Shown: piece by piece, positions 9,225 to 18,322 of the stretch
Numbering within the stretch: the stretch's first letter is position 1
Layout of the letters: each line of letters starts with the position of its first letter
From: Hyalangium versicolor
GTDB taxonomy: Bacteria; Myxococcota; Myxococcia; Myxococcales; Myxococcaceae
Length of the DNA: 64,000 nt
Assembly: GCF_020103695.1 (NCBI RefSeq)
Contig: NZ_JAHXBF010000003.1
Span: 310,001 to 374,000 of the forward strand
Reading direction: 5' to 3'
The notes under the pieces: model-generated
Database searches by the model: none
What the model was told of the DNA's origin: nothing
Seen by the model: only the letters and a program-made list of their open reading frames with translations
Made by a program: the position numbers and the translations under genes

Positions 9225-10676
9225 ATGTTCACACGCTTCACGCAACATGCCGCCGCGCTTGGCCTCTTCCTGGCGCTCTCCGTGAGCGGCACTGCCCTGG
9301 CCCAGGAAGGCACCACCCTTGCCCTCGGCGTGGGCACCCAGAAGGTCATCACCATTCCGGGCATCACGAAGATCGCCCTCGGTGATGCGAGCATCGCCGA
9401 GGTCAAGAACCTCTCGAACAACCAGATCCTCATCACCGGCCAGGCCGAGGGCAAGACGACGCTCCTCGTCTGGAAGAGTTCCGGCCAGCGCGTCAGCTAC
9501 CTGATCGCCGTGCGCCGGCAGGACCCCAGCGAGATCATCACCGAGATCAAGAAGCTGCTCGGCGAGATCGAAGGCGTGTCCGTGCGCATGGTGGGTGACC
9601 GCATCTACCTGGATGGTCAGGCGTACACCACGCAGGACGCGGACCGCATCGACCAGGTGGTGGCGCTGTACCCCAGCGTGAAGAGCTTCGTGAAGATCGC
9701 CCCCAACGCCAAGAAGCTGGTGGCGCAGAACCTCAACGCGGCGTTCCAGAAGGCGGGCCTGCGCAACGTGCAGGCCAACGTGGTGGGCTCCACCATCTTC
9801 CTGGAGGGCTCCGTGGAGAGTCAGCAGGACCTGCAGAAGGCGGAGCTGATCACCAAGGCCATCGGCGAGAAGGTGGAGAACCTGCTCGTCGTCGGCATCA
9901 AGCGGATGATCCTCTCCGAGGTCCAGTTCGTGGAAATCCGCCGCAACAGCCGGGATCGGTACGGCATCCGCTACCCCACGGACATCACCGGCAACGTGGC
10001 GGGCGGCGCCACCTTCAACCAGGAGCTGTACCCGGGCACCTTCGGCTCGGGCACCGGGCAGATGACGTTCTCGGGCGGCTCGGACCTCTCCATCGGCTTC
10101 CAGGCCAACGACGGTTACGGCCGCCTGCTGGCCCAGCCCAAGCTGGTGTGCGCCAGCGGTGAGAAGGCCGAGTTCCTCGCCGGCGGCCAGGTGCCGATTC
10201 CCCTCATCACCAACAACCAGTTCTCCGTGGAGTTCAAGCCCTACGGTGTGATCCTCAACCTGCGCCCCACCGCGGACCGCAACGGCAACATCCAGACGGA
10301 GATCGAGGCCGAGGCCTCGGAGATCGACACCTCGGTGGCGGTGTCCTTCGGCGGGTCCGCCGCCGTCCCCGGCTTCCGCACCCGCAAGGTGAAGACGAAC
10401 GTCACCGTGCGCCACGGTGAGACGATCGTCCTGTCCGGCGTGTTCAGCCACGACGAGCAGAAGGCCGTGTCCAAGCTGCCCGGCCTGGGCCACATCCCCA
10501 TCGTCGGCGAGCTCTTCAAGAACCGCGCGTTCGACTCGACCAAGCGCGAGCTGGTCATCTTCGTCACCCCGCGCATCGTCAACCCGGACTCGGACAAGAT
10601 CCGGACGATCATCGAGGACGTGAAGAGCCGCTACAAGCAGGCCCGCAGCGAGGTCAACTTCAACATCTTCGACTGA
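9225..10676 (+). CDS. Secretin of a Tad/Kil-like secretion system (CpaC/RcpA family)
   Basis: A 483-residue outer-membrane secretin. ATG at 9225 gives a clear signal peptide ending near ALA-QEG. After it come the RcpA/CpaC N-terminal domain (LALGVGTQKVITIPGITKI), a BON-like region (residues ~95-240), and the secretin homology domain with GYGRLLAQPKLVCASGEKAEF, VPGFRTRKVKTNVTVRHGET and LPGLGHIPIVGELFKNRAF, ending in VIFVTPRIV. It would form the multimeric channel for a Tad-type pilus or the killing apparatus. The CpaF-type ATPase follows after an intergenic hairpin. No pilotin is seen next to it. Confidence 0.92.
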   Translation: MFTRFTQHAAALGLFLALSVSGTALAQEGTTLALGVGTQKVITIPGITKIALGDASIAEVKNLSNNQILITGQAEGKTTLLVWKSSGQRVSYLIAVRRQDPSEIITEIKKLLGEIEGVSVRMVGDRIYLDGQAYTTQDADRIDQVVALYPSVKSFVKIAPNAKKLVAQNLNAAFQKAGLRNVQANVVGSTIFLEGSVESQQDLQKAELITKAIGEKVENLLVVGIKRMILSEVQFVEIRRNSRDRYGIRYPTDITGNVAGGATFNQELYPGTFGSGTGQMTFSGGSDLSIGFQANDGYGRLLAQPKLVCASGEKAEFLAGGQVPIPLITNNQFSVEFKPYGVILNLRPTADRNGNIQTEIEAEASEIDTSVAVSFGGSAAVPGFRTRKVKTNVTVRHGETIVLSGVFSHDEQKAVSKLPGLGHIPIVGELFKNRAFDSTKRELVIFVTPRIVNPDSDKIRTIIEDVKSRYKQARSEVNFNIFD

Positions 10677-10703
10677 GCCAGAGCGGCTGCCTGCTCGGCA
10701 CAG

Positions 10704-10739
10704 GGCCGGCCTCGTCTCCCTCGGAGACGGGCGCCGGCC
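10704..10739 (+). terminator. Strong stem-loop after the secretin gene
   Basis: Two nested perfect arms, GGCCGGC (10704-10710) with GCCGGCC (10733-10739) and CGTCTCC (10713-10719) with GGAGACG (10723-10729), form a stable hairpin with a three-base loop. It is 28 bp after the secretin stop. A clear T-run is lacking, so it may attenuate rather than fully stop transcription into the ATPase gene. Confidence 0.55.
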
Positions 10740-10814
10740 TCGCCATTTCCACCTCTTGCGAAACCCGAGCCACCCTCTTTGAGCCTGAGAGTGCGCTTGG
10801 TACCATCCGACCCC

Positions 10815-12626
10815 ATGTTTCTAGTCACGCTTGCCGAGAAGGGCGGCGGCTCCGAGCAGATCGAGTTCGACAAGGACGAGATCACCATTGGCCGCCTGGA
10901 CAAGAACGACATCTGCCTGAACAAGGGCAACGTCTCGAAGTACCACTCGAAGATCGTTGCGAAGGACGGGAAGTTCATTGTCCTGGACATGAAGTCCACC
11001 AACGGCACGTTCGTGAACGGCAGGAAGATCGCCGGCCCACAGGTGATCAAGCCGGCCGACAAGATCTTCATCGGCGACTACATCATCAACGTCGAACCCC
11101 TGGACGAGGCCGGCGGAGGCGCGGAGGAGTCGGCCGCGGACGAGGGCTACGACGAGGGCTACGACGAGGGCGAGGAGGAGCAGTACGAGGAGGAGCGCTT
11201 CGACGAGGAGCCGGCCGCGCCCGCTCCCGCGCCCATGCCGGTGCGCGCCCAGCCCCCGGCGCCCGCCGAGGCGGAGAACTCCAAGAAGAACATGCCGGCC
11301 TCGCTGGCCGCTGCCTTGCGCCGCAACAAGCGCAAGGTGGATCCGCGCATCGAGCGCTACACCCGGCTCCAGAAGGAAATCCATGACCGGCTGATCGAGT
11401 ACCTCGACCTGCGCCGCATGGACATGGACCGGCTCGGCGACGAGGAGCTGTGGCGCCGCACCGAGAAGGCCATCCGCGACATCATCGACCAGATGGACGC
11501 GGACTCGGAGCTTCCGGAGGACGTGGACCGCGAGGAGCTGCTCACCGACGTCATCAACGAGGCGCTGGGCCTGGGGCCCCTCGAGGCGTTCCTCGCGTCG
11601 GAAGAGATCAGCGAGATCATGGTGAACCACGCCAACCAGATCTACATCGAGCAGCGGGGCCAGCTCACCCTGTCCGAGAAGACGTTCTCCTCGAACCAGG
11701 CGGTGCTCGGCGTCATCGAGCGCATCGTGGCGCCCATCGGCCGCCGCATCGACGAGTCCAGTCCGCTGGTGGACGCGCGCCTCAAGGACGGCAGCCGCGT
11801 CAACGCCATCATCCCGCCGCTGGCGCTCAAGGGCCCCTGCATCACCATCCGCAAGTTCAAGAAGGACGCGCTCAAGATCCAGGATCTGATCAAGTACAAG
11901 ACGATCACCGCGCAGATGGCCGAGTTCCTGGAGATGTGCGTCCGGGCGCGCAAGAACATGGTCATCTCTGGCGGTACGGGCTCGGGCAAGACGACGACGC
12001 TGAACATCATCAGCTCGTTCATCCCCGAGGGTGAGCGCATCATCACCGTGGAGGACGCCGCCGAGCTGCAGCTGCCCCAGGAGCACTGGGTGCAGCTGGA
12101 GAGCCGCCCCGCCAACCTGGAAGGCAAGGGCGCCATCACCATCCGCGATCTGGTGAAGAACTGCCTGCGCATGCGCCCGGACCGGATCGTCGTCGGCGAG
12201 TGCCGCTCCGGCGAGACGCTGGACATGCTTCAGGCCATGAACACCGGCCACGACGGCTCGCTCACCACGCTGCACGCCAACACGCCGCGTGACGCCATTG
12301 CCCGCCTGGAGACGATGGTGCTCATGTCCGGCATGGAGCTGCCGGTGAAGGCCATCCGCGAGCAGATCGCCAGCGCCGTTCACCTCATCGTGCAGCAGAC
12401 GCGCTTCTCGGACGGCACGCGGAAGATCTGCTTCATCACCGAGGTCTCCGGCATGGAGGTGGACATCGTCACCCTCCAGGACATCTTCTATTACAAGCAG
12501 GACGGCTTCACGGAGGACAACAAGGTGCGCGGCCGGTTCGTGGCCTCGGGCTTCGTGCCCAAGTTCTACGATGACCTGCAGCGCAAGGGCATCCCCGTGA
12601 ACATGAGCATCTTCCGCGAGGATTAG
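10815..12626 (+). CDS. FHA-CpaF/TadA secretion ATPase
   Basis: A 603-residue hexameric secretion ATPase that powers assembly of a Tad-like apparatus at the inner membrane. ATG at 10815 starts a compact N-terminal FHA domain (GRLDKNDICL, KYHSKIV, STNGTFVNGRKI). An acidic Glu/Tyr/Asp- and Pro/Ala-rich linker (residues ~100-160) precedes the CpaF core. Walker A is GGTGSGKTT (Lys392); the Asp box (VEDAAELQL), Walker B (RPDRIVVGECR) and His box (GSLTTLHANTPRDA) are intact. An FHA fusion to the motor implies that Thr phosphorylation controls recruitment or activity. The double-FHA protein gene follows after 7 bp. Confidence 0.93.
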   Translation: MFLVTLAEKGGGSEQIEFDKDEITIGRLDKNDICLNKGNVSKYHSKIVAKDGKFIVLDMKSTNGTFVNGRKIAGPQVIKPADKIFIGDYIINVEPLDEAGGGAEESAADEGYDEGYDEGEEEQYEEERFDEEPAAPAPAPMPVRAQPPAPAEAENSKKNMPASLAAALRRNKRKVDPRIERYTRLQKEIHDRLIEYLDLRRMDMDRLGDEELWRRTEKAIRDIIDQMDADSELPEDVDREELLTDVINEALGLGPLEAFLASEEISEIMVNHANQIYIEQRGQLTLSEKTFSSNQAVLGVIERIVAPIGRRIDESSPLVDARLKDGSRVNAIIPPLALKGPCITIRKFKKDALKIQDLIKYKTITAQMAEFLEMCVRARKNMVISGGTGSGKTTTLNIISSFIPEGERIITVEDAAELQLPQEHWVQLESRPANLEGKGAITIRDLVKNCLRMRPDRIVVGECRSGETLDMLQAMNTGHDGSLTTLHANTPRDAIARLETMVLMSGMELPVKAIREQIASAVHLIVQQTRFSDGTRKICFITEVSGMEVDIVTLQDIFYYKQDGFTEDNKVRGRFVASGFVPKFYDDLQRKGIPVNMSIFRED

Positions 12627-12633
12627 TTCCACC

Positions 12634-14868
12634 ATGCCCACCCTGGTCGTCCGTCACCCCGACGGCAGCGAAACCGAGCACGAGCTCTCTGGCGAGCTGA
12701 AGATTGGCCGCCAGGACGGCAACGATCTGATCCTCAGCGAGGGAGGCGTGTCCCGGCAGCACGCCCGCGTCTTCGTCGAGGGCGGCAAGGTCATGCTGGA
12801 GGATCTCGGCAGCGCCAACGGCACCTATGTGGACGAGGAGCGCATCGAAGGGGCGACGCCCCTGACGCCCCAGTCCCAGGTGGTGCTGGGCGACTACGCC
12901 CTGAAGCTCAAGGCCCCGGCCCGTCCCGCCTCCGGGGCGATGCGCAGCAGGGCCCCCCGGTCCGCTCCGGCGCCCGAAGTGGGCTCCGAGGAAGGGGCTC
13001 CCCGCGCCACCCGGGCGCTGCCCAGCGTCAAGCCGGCACGTCCTCCCGGATCGGCGTTGGCGAAGCGGGAACGCCCGGCTCCCAGTGCGGCTCCGGCCGA
13101 GGGTGGCGGCGGCGGCTCCGGCCCGGTGCTTCGCGGCCTGACGGGGCCCTGGGCGAACAAGACCTATCCCCTCAAGAACAAGCTGCTGGTGGGCCGTGCG
13201 CCGCCCGCCGTCGTGCTGCTGGAGGATGACTCGATCAGCCGCAAGCACGCGGAGGTGGAGCGCAGCCCCCGTGGCAAGGTGACCCTGCGCGATCTGGGCA
13301 GCGCCAACGGCACGCTGCTCAACGGCGAGCGGCTCGGGCAGGAGCCCGTGGAGCTCAACCCGGGCGACATCATCCAGTTCGGCATGGTGGAGCTGGTGTT
13401 CGAGGCGGGAGATGCCGCCGGCGCCGTTCCCTCACGCCGGGATCGCGGCGGGGCTCCCGCTCGCGGAGACAAGGGCGACCCGAGCGACGCTCCGCCCGCC
13501 AACAAGCGCAAGAAGCTGCTCATGGTGGCAGGTGGCGCCGTGGGCCTGCTGCTGGTGGTGGGCATCGTCAAGCAGCTCACGGCCTCGCCCGAGGTGGGGC
13601 CCGAGGTGCCCGGTCCGGCCGCCCCTCAGGCCGATCCCCAGGCGGAGCTCCAGGAGCTGTTGAGCCAGTGCCGCTCCTTCGCGTCCTCCGATATGGGCAG
13701 CGAGCCCCAGTGGGACAAGGCCGAGCAGACTTGTGAGAAGGCGCTGAACATCGACCCGATCAACGGCGAGGCCAACACCCTCATCAAGCGCATCAAGATC
13801 GAGAAGGAGGCCGCCGAGCACTTCGCGCAGGGCTCCAAGCTGCTCCAGCGCCTCAAGGAAGAGGACGCGCTGGATGTGCTGAAGAAGATCCCCAAGGATA
13901 GCCAGTACTTCCGTCGCGCCAAGATCAAGGTGGACGAGGCCATGGTGCAGGTGCGCAAGCGCGCCCTGGATGACTGCAAGCGCTATCTGGACGAGAACCA
14001 GGGGACAGCGGCGGTGCCTCGCTGCGATCGCTACATGGGCTTCTGGTGCCAGAACATCTCGCGCGAGGAGCTGGAGCCGCCCCTGGGCTTCACCCTCTCG
14101 CTCGAGGGCCGCATCGGCAAGAAACAGTGGCGCCCCAAGGACAAGCTCTTCGTCCGTTTCCTCCAGGCCCGCCAGCGGCTGGATCCCAAGGCTGAACCCT
14201 GGAAGTGCCCGGTGACGGACTTTGGTGTCACTCAGATCGCCGAGGGCCCCGAGGGCCAGGTGAAGAAGATGTTCAAGGATCGCTACCCCAACGAGTACAT
14301 GACCGCGGCGATGTTCGACTACTGGGGTGGGCGTGGCAACGAGTCCATGGCCAAGCTCCAGAAGGTGCGCTCCAAGCTGGAACTGGCTTCGTTGCACGGG
14401 CAGGTGGACCTGCTGATGCAGGACGTGTCCAACGTGGAGCAGCTCTTCAAGCAGGGCTCCTCGGATCTGCAGGCCGGAGACGTGGAGAAGGCCGCCGAGC
14501 CCTTCGACGAGGCCATGGAAGTGGACAAGCGCCTCATGGGCGATCTGTGGGAGCGCGCCCCGTCCTTCTACCGGCGCAACATCCAGCAGGACATCGCCGA
14601 GAAGGCCTACGAGCGCGGGAAGGACTGGGCCAAGCGCGAGGATCAGCGCAGGGCGTGCCGCATCTGGAAGATAGGCTTCCGCTTCTATAAGGGAAACACG
14701 GACCTGATCCGCGTGCTGAGCAACGTGTGCTCGACGATGGGCACCCGGATGTTCAGCGGCGCCCGAAGCTGCGCCGACTTCGCCGAAGTCGCCGAGTGGG
14801 CCGTCCCCGGGGATGGGATCGAGGAGAAGGTCGCCAAGAAGAGGGAAGAGCTCAACTGCAAGCAGTAG
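12634..14868 (+). CDS. Double-FHA, single-pass membrane protein of the Tad-like locus
   Basis: A 744-residue protein with FHA1 (residues ~1-90, with GRQDGNDLIL, SRQHARV, DLGSANGTYV), a Pro/Ala linker, FHA2 (~165-255, with SRKHAEV and DLGSANGTLL), a positively charged stretch, one membrane helix (~294-312) and a ~430-residue periplasmic region with TPR-like helical repeats (EKALNIDPINGEANTLIKRI; EPFDEAMEVDKRL). The topology suggests a transducer that couples cytoplasmic phosphothreonine signals to the periplasmic part of the machine. It begins 7 bp after the ATPase gene and so is in the same operon. Confidence 0.75.
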   Translation: MPTLVVRHPDGSETEHELSGELKIGRQDGNDLILSEGGVSRQHARVFVEGGKVMLEDLGSANGTYVDEERIEGATPLTPQSQVVLGDYALKLKAPARPASGAMRSRAPRSAPAPEVGSEEGAPRATRALPSVKPARPPGSALAKRERPAPSAAPAEGGGGGSGPVLRGLTGPWANKTYPLKNKLLVGRAPPAVVLLEDDSISRKHAEVERSPRGKVTLRDLGSANGTLLNGERLGQEPVELNPGDIIQFGMVELVFEAGDAAGAVPSRRDRGGAPARGDKGDPSDAPPANKRKKLLMVAGGAVGLLLVVGIVKQLTASPEVGPEVPGPAAPQADPQAELQELLSQCRSFASSDMGSEPQWDKAEQTCEKALNIDPINGEANTLIKRIKIEKEAAEHFAQGSKLLQRLKEEDALDVLKKIPKDSQYFRRAKIKVDEAMVQVRKRALDDCKRYLDENQGTAAVPRCDRYMGFWCQNISREELEPPLGFTLSLEGRIGKKQWRPKDKLFVRFLQARQRLDPKAEPWKCPVTDFGVTQIAEGPEGQVKKMFKDRYPNEYMTAAMFDYWGGRGNESMAKLQKVRSKLELASLHGQVDLLMQDVSNVEQLFKQGSSDLQAGDVEKAAEPFDEAMEVDKRLMGDLWERAPSFYRRNIQQDIAEKAYERGKDWAKREDQRRACRIWKIGFRFYKGNTDLIRVLSNVCSTMGTRMFSGARSCADFAEVAEWAVPGDGIEEKVAKKREELNCKQ

Positions 14869-14883
14869 GGCTCCGGCCGAGAT

Positions 14884-14909
14884 GACAGGCGCTCGCCATG
14901 GCGCCTGTC
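14884..14909 (+). terminator. Perfect 9-bp hairpin between the FHA gene and polA
   Basis: GACAGGCGC (14884-14892) pairs perfectly with GCGCCTGTC (14901-14909) around an 8-base loop, 15 bp after the FHA-protein stop and 42 bp before polA. No T-run follows. It probably ends or attenuates the Tad-like operon. Confidence 0.5.
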
Positions 14910-14951
14910 TCCACCGTGGACAGGGCAGGAGAGGCGCGCTAAGGCCGGGGC

Positions 14952-17663
14952 ATGGTCCCGAGCCCAGAGCGCTCCGCGCCCGTCCTCACGCTGATTGACG
15001 CCTCGAGCTTCATCTTCCGCGCCTACCACGCCATTCCTCCGCTCACCACGAGCAAGGGCGTGCCCACCAATGCCGTGCTGGGCTTCACGCGGATGCTGCT
15101 CAAGGCCATCAAGGATCTGCAGCCCACGCACCTGGCGCTCGCCTTCGACAAGGAGAGCCGCGCCGAGCGCCAGAAGATCGATCCCAACTACAAGGCCCAC
15201 CGGGAGGCTCCTCCAGAGGATCTGCTCCCCCAGTTCGATCTCATCCGCCGGGTGGTGGAGGCGCTCAACGTGCCCGTGCTCGAGGTGGCCGGCTGGGAGG
15301 CGGATGACGTCATCGGCACCCTGGCGAAGCGCGCCAAGGCCGAGGGCTTCTGCGTCCAGGTGGTGACGGGGGACAAGGACTTCATCCAGATCGTCGACGA
15401 GGACGTGCGCCTCTTCGATCCGATGAAGGATGTGCACACCGGCCCCGCCGAGGTGAAGGAGAAGCTGGGCATCGAGCCCAAGCAGATGCGCGACTACCTG
15501 GCGCTCGTGGGCGACGCGGTGGACAACGTGCCCAAGGTGCCCGGCATCGGCCCCAAGACGGCCACGGAGCTGATTCAGCAGTTCGGGGACGTGGACACCC
15601 TGCTGGCCCGGCTGGCCGAGGTGAAGAAGCCGAAGATCCGCGAGGCGCTCGCCGCCCACCGCGACACCCTGTTGATGGCCCGGCAGCTCGTCACGTTCAA
15701 GACGGACCTGGATCTGAAGGTCACCATCCCGGAGCTGGCTCGGCGTTCCATCGATACGCCGAAGGCCAAGCAGCTCTTCACGGAGCTGGAGTTCTACCGG
15801 TTGGTCGCCGATCTGCCCTCGGACACCGCCGCCACGCCCAAGCCCGCGGAGGCTTCTGTTCCGGCCGCCTCCGCCACGCCGGTGGCGCTGCTCACCACGG
15901 AGGAGGAGCTGAAGGCCTTCGCGGAGGCTTCGCGTGCGGCGGGTTCGCTCTTCCTGGTACCGGCCTATGAGGGCGCTCCCTTCACCGCGCCGCTCGTGGG
16001 CCTGGGCCTGGCGCTGACGGATGGGCGCACGGCCTATGTGCCCCTGCGCCACCAGCAGCTCGGCAGCAAGCAGGTGACCGAGGCCGTCTTCGCCTCCGTG
16101 ATGCGCGGGCTGATCGAGGATCCGGCGGTGAAGAAGGGCGGGCATGATCTCAAGGCTTCTGCCCTGGTGCTCGCTGGCGGTGGGATGACGCTCCGGGGCG
16201 CCCAGGACGATGTGGAGCTGCTGAGCTACCTGCTCAACCCCTCGCGCCGGGAGCATGCGCTGGCGGATCTGGCTCGCGAGCGGCTGAACACCGAGCTGCC
16301 CCCGCTGCCTGCCTCCGCGGAGGGCAAGAAGGGCAGGGCGCTGGCGGATCACGTCCCGGAGGAGCTGTCCCAGGCGTACTCGGCCCGCGCGGATGCGGCC
16401 CGGCGGCTGGCTCCCACGCTCTGGAAGGAGCTGGAGGAGGCCGGCATGGCGAAGCTGGCTCGCGAGCTGGAGCTGCCGCTGCTGCCCGTGATCGCGCAGA
16501 TGGAGCGCCGGGGCGTGAAGCTGGACACCTCGGTGTTCCAGACGATCTCCACCAAGGTGGACGCCGAGTGTGAATCCCGGGTGAAGCACATCCACGAGCT
16601 CGCGGGCCAGGAGTTCAACGTGGGCTCCAACCCGCAGCTGGCGCAGGTGCTCTACGAGAAGCTCCAACTGCCCATCCTCAAGAAGGGCAAGACGGGCCCC
16701 TCCACCGATCAGGAGGTGCTGGAGAAGCTGTCCGAGCAGCACCCGCTGCCCGGGGCCATCCTCGAGTACCGCTCGCTGTCCAAGCTGAAGAGCACGTACC
16801 TGGACACGCTGCCCGGGTTGGTGGCCAGGGATGGGCGCATCCACACCACGTACCATCAGGCGGCCACCGCCACCGGGCGCCTGTCCTCGTCTGATCCCAA
16901 CCTGCAGAACATCCCCGTGCGCACGGACCTGGGCCGCGAGATCCGCCGCGCCTTCATCGCCGAGCCGGGCCACCAACTCGTCTCCGCGGACTACAGCCAG
17001 GTCGAGCTGCGGCTGCTGGCCCACATCGCCGAGGATCCCGTCCTCATCGATGCGTTCCAGCATGACGAGGACATCCACAGCCGCACGGCGGCGGAGATCT
17101 TCGGCACCACGGCGGACAAGGTGGATCGCGATCAGCGCCGGGTGGCCAAGACGGTGAACTTCGGCATCGCCTACGGCCTGTCTCCGCACGGCCTGTCCAC
17201 GCGCCTGGGCATCCCCGTGGAGGAGGCGCGCGACATCATCGAGCGCTACTTCACCCGCTACGCCGGCATCCGCCGCTACCTGGAGGACACCGTCGCCCAG
17301 GCCCGGAGGACGGGCTACGTGGAGACGATGTTCGGCCGACGCCGGCTGATGGCGGATCTGCTCTCTCGCAACCGCCAGGTGGCCCAGGCCGCCGAGCGCG
17401 CCGCCATCAACATGCCCATCCAGGGCACGGCCGCGGACCTCATCAAGAAGGCCATGCTGGCGGTGGACGAGGCGCTCTCCAAGGAGCAGTTGCGCACCGT
17501 GATGCTGCTCCAGGTGCACGACGAATTGCTCTTCGAGGCTCCGGACTCGGAAGTCGAGACGGTGAAGGAGCTGGCCCGCCGCTGCATGTCGCAGGTGGCC
17601 ACGCTCAAGGTGCCGCTCAAGGTGGACGTGGGTGCCGGGAAGACCTGGGCGGACGCCCACTGA
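14952..17663 (+). CDS. polA: DNA polymerase I
   Basis: A 903-residue family A polymerase for Okazaki-fragment processing and repair. The N-terminal 5'-3' exonuclease domain (residues ~12-300) starts LTLIDASSFIFRAYHAI and carries VLEVAGWEADDVIGTLA and VVTGDKDFIQIV. The C-terminal polymerase domain has motif A DYSQVELRLLAHIAEDP (Asp680), motif B RRVAKTVNFGIAYGLS and motif C LQVHDELLFE (His856-Asp857-Glu858). The central 3'-5' exonuclease-like domain is degenerate: the DxE metal site of E. coli Pol I is replaced by hydrophobic residues near FLVPAYEG, and GHDLKASALVL lacks the second-motif Asp. Proofreading is therefore probably lost, as in Taq polymerase. Confidence 0.96.
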   Translation: MVPSPERSAPVLTLIDASSFIFRAYHAIPPLTTSKGVPTNAVLGFTRMLLKAIKDLQPTHLALAFDKESRAERQKIDPNYKAHREAPPEDLLPQFDLIRRVVEALNVPVLEVAGWEADDVIGTLAKRAKAEGFCVQVVTGDKDFIQIVDEDVRLFDPMKDVHTGPAEVKEKLGIEPKQMRDYLALVGDAVDNVPKVPGIGPKTATELIQQFGDVDTLLARLAEVKKPKIREALAAHRDTLLMARQLVTFKTDLDLKVTIPELARRSIDTPKAKQLFTELEFYRLVADLPSDTAATPKPAEASVPAASATPVALLTTEEELKAFAEASRAAGSLFLVPAYEGAPFTAPLVGLGLALTDGRTAYVPLRHQQLGSKQVTEAVFASVMRGLIEDPAVKKGGHDLKASALVLAGGGMTLRGAQDDVELLSYLLNPSRREHALADLARERLNTELPPLPASAEGKKGRALADHVPEELSQAYSARADAARRLAPTLWKELEEAGMAKLARELELPLLPVIAQMERRGVKLDTSVFQTISTKVDAECESRVKHIHELAGQEFNVGSNPQLAQVLYEKLQLPILKKGKTGPSTDQEVLEKLSEQHPLPGAILEYRSLSKLKSTYLDTLPGLVARDGRIHTTYHQAATATGRLSSSDPNLQNIPVRTDLGREIRRAFIAEPGHQLVSADYSQVELRLLAHIAEDPVLIDAFQHDEDIHSRTAAEIFGTTADKVDRDQRRVAKTVNFGIAYGLSPHGLSTRLGIPVEEARDIIERYFTRYAGIRRYLEDTVAQARRTGYVETMFGRRRLMADLLSRNRQVAQAAERAAINMPIQGTAADLIKKAMLAVDEALSKEQLRTVMLLQVHDELLFEAPDSEVETVKELARRCMSQVATLKVPLKVDVGAGKTWADAH

Positions 17664-17680
17664 GGCTCAAGGGGAGGAAC

Positions 17681-18235
17681 TCAGCGATCGTTGCGGGAAG
17701 CCGCGCGGCGCCACTGGACCTCTCCCACCGATGCCGCCGTGCCCGTGGTCGGCGTGGGGACCGTGTACGTCAGCACGTCGCCGACGAGCGTGAAGAGCCG
17801 TTGCTGCTCCGTGCCCTCCCAGTTTGGGAATGACGCGTGCTCGATGTGGAAGGTGATCGTCTTGCCGTCGCTCACCGAGTACGTGCCGAAGTGCGTGTTG
17901 CAGCCCTGCACCGCGTCGCGGTTCTCCTCGGCCGTGCCCGCGTTCTTGTCCTTGCTGGCGAAGCGGGCCCGGTCCTCGCGGTAGATCTGGATCGAATACC
18001 GGCCTGACTCATCGAGCACGAGGCGGCCCTGGGGATGCGCTCCGTAAAGTTGAACGCGCGTCCCATCGGGCTGCACGTTGTCCACCCGCACGAGGTCCCA
18101 GGTGCCTGTCACGAGAACCGGGGCTGGCTTCGGCGCCGGAGTCGAAGCGAGCAGGACCACCGATACGAACGCCATGGCAACGGCAATGCGGCGAGGACGC
18201 GCGACCGCGTCGAGCGTGCTGTTTCTCCACTGCAT
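17681..18235 (-). CDS. Secreted lipocalin-like domain protein
   Basis: A 184-residue protein with an N-terminal signal sequence (a basic stretch, then VAMAFVSVVLLAS) and a ~130-residue lipocalin-like beta domain (GTWDLVRVDNVQPDGT, GRLVLDESGRYSIQIYRED, FGTYSVSDGKTITFHIEHAS). Such domains are common in secreted proteins of unknown ligand. A good ribosome site (GGGAGG) precedes the ATG at 18235. It is divergent from a CGNR-type regulator, with two matching inverted repeats and a promoter between them, so it is the likely regulated target. Confidence 0.72.
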   Translation of the reverse strand: MQWRNSTLDAVARPRRIAVAMAFVSVVLLASTPAPKPAPVLVTGTWDLVRVDNVQPDGTRVQLYGAHPQGRLVLDESGRYSIQIYREDRARFASKDKNAGTAEENRDAVQGCNTHFGTYSVSDGKTITFHIEHASFPNWEGTEQQRLFTLVGDVLTYTVPTPTTGTAASVGEVQWRRAASRNDR

Positions 18236-18252
18236 GGAACCCCTCCCAGGTC

Positions 18253-18321
18253 TGTAACCGGTCTAGATGGTTACATGCAGCGTTATGGCCGGACGCGCTG
18301 TAACCTGTCAAGCTGGTTTCA
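18253..18321. promoter_or_regulatory. Two matching operators over a divergent promoter
   Basis: Operator 1 is TGTAACC-N9-GGTTACA (arms 18253-18259 and 18269-18275), a perfect inverted repeat. Operator 2 is TGTAACC-N9-GGTTTCA (18299-18305 and 18315-18321), with one arm mismatch and the same geometry; the centres are 46 bp apart. On the minus strand a perfect -35 box TTGACA (plus coordinates 18306-18311) and a -10-like CATAAC (18282-18287), 18 bp apart, drive the lipocalin-like gene. Operator 2 covers the -35 box and operator 1 the likely start point. The regulator gene starts at 18323, immediately after operator 2. Confidence 0.65.
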
Positions 18322-18322
18322 G

